Positions 63,727-64,000 of a DNA stretch of 64,000 nt are shown here, piece after piece. Each line of letters starts with the position of its first letter. Position 1 is the first letter of the stretch. Both the position numbers and the translations under genes were made by a program. The notes beneath the pieces were generated by a model. It worked only from the letters and a program-made list of their open reading frames with translations, was not told where the DNA came from and ran no database searches. This DNA is from Bacteroidetes bacterium 43-93 (lineage in GTDB: Bacteria; Bacteroidota; Bacteroidia; Chitinophagales; Chitinophagaceae): assembly GCA_001897855.1 (NCBI GenBank), contig MKUO01000005.1:1-64000 (forward strand), in the 5' to 3' direction.

Positions 63727-64000
63727 ATGGCTATTACACACAATGCAGTTGCAGTACTTTTTCCGGGAGCACAAACACAGGATGTTATCAGCGCCTCAGA
63801 AAAATACCACATCAATATAGTAGACCAGGAAGCTTATAGCCTGCAAAAAGATTATGAAAGGTATTTTAAACCTTCAAGGCATATTTTTCATAAAGATGAT
63901 GTGAATGTTCTTTTTGTTTTTGCCGATGGAACTGCCAGCCTTATTGAGGATGGTAATAGCATGAGGTCTATGCTCAGGGATCTTCGCGACCTGATTGGTA
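63727..64000 (+). CDS. Protein of unknown function, cut by window edge
   Basis: Open from the ATG at 63727 to the window end (91 codons, no stop). Begins MAITHNAVAVLFPGAQTQDV and has no signal peptide; later VNVLFVFADGTASLIEDG. It looks cytoplasmic alpha/beta. It has a good promoter and A-rich leader. No family recognised from this part. Confidence 0.55.
   Translation, partial: MAITHNAVAVLFPGAQTQDVISASEKYHINIVDQEAYSLQKDYERYFKPSRHIFHKDDVNVLFVFADGTASLIEDGNSMRSMLRDLRDLIG

Overview
The window looks like chromosome of a member of the Bacteroidota, probably a Chitinophagaceae-like or related soil/freshwater lineage. The support is: C-terminal type IX secretion (T9SS) sorting domains on many secreted proteins, a TonB-dependent receptor with a carboxypeptidase-like N-terminal domain, LytTR regulators paired with His_kinase-type sensors, A-rich leaders in place of Shine-Dalgarno sites, TATTTG-type promoter boxes, and about twenty signal peptides whose predicted mature protein begins with Gln. 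The species cannot be named from sequence alone.

Layout. 1-7.6 kb: a tRNA-Lys, an M36-like secreted metallopeptidase, a permuted NlpC/P60-type hydrolase, three tandem small lipoproteins, a twin helix-turn-helix protein, a lipoprotein glutaminyl-peptide cyclotransferase and a free-standing T9SS-like tail. 7.8-11 kb: a leftward cluster with an MbnP-family lipoprotein, a small lipoprotein, a CxxC beta-barrel and a Cys-rich secreted protein, probably concerned with metal handling. 11-29 kb: T9SS proteins, a histidine kinase without ATPase domain, rpe plus a TonB receptor, a hybrid kinase, a TPR lipoprotein group, an ECF sigma factor with a membrane partner and a divergent Spy-like protein, and an arylsulfotransferase-like lipoprotein.

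30-38.3 kb holds three very large modular cell-surface proteins (SBBP propeller repeats, Ig-like/PKD-like repeats) that share a domain. The third has lost its C-terminal sorting domain at a sharp junction near 38.29 kb, where a fragment of an oppositely oriented phage-type gene begins. From there to about 40.7 kb lies a small phage-like remnant: short leftward genes, a Cro-like small HTH protein, an operator array, and a divergent S24/LexA-like repressor, without an integrase. 40.8-46.2 kb: an MFS transporter and three tandem paralogous beta-helix T9SS proteins. 46.3-48.7 kb: prfC and a small membrane protein.

48.8-55.4 kb is a seven-gene leftward operon: YceI, propeller sensor kinase, LytTR regulator, OB-fold membrane protein, c-type cytochrome lipoprotein with an unusual CX4CH motif, second YceI, and a DUF5777 beta-barrel. 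I consider it the best candidate for an uncharacterised system, because a sensory pair is embedded within an envelope lipid-binding/redox set. 57.2-63.4 kb is a six-gene leftward operon: TolC, adaptor, ABC permease, ABC ATPase, sensor kinase, LytTR regulator (a MacAB-like efflux system with its own two-component regulator). A further gene runs off the right edge.
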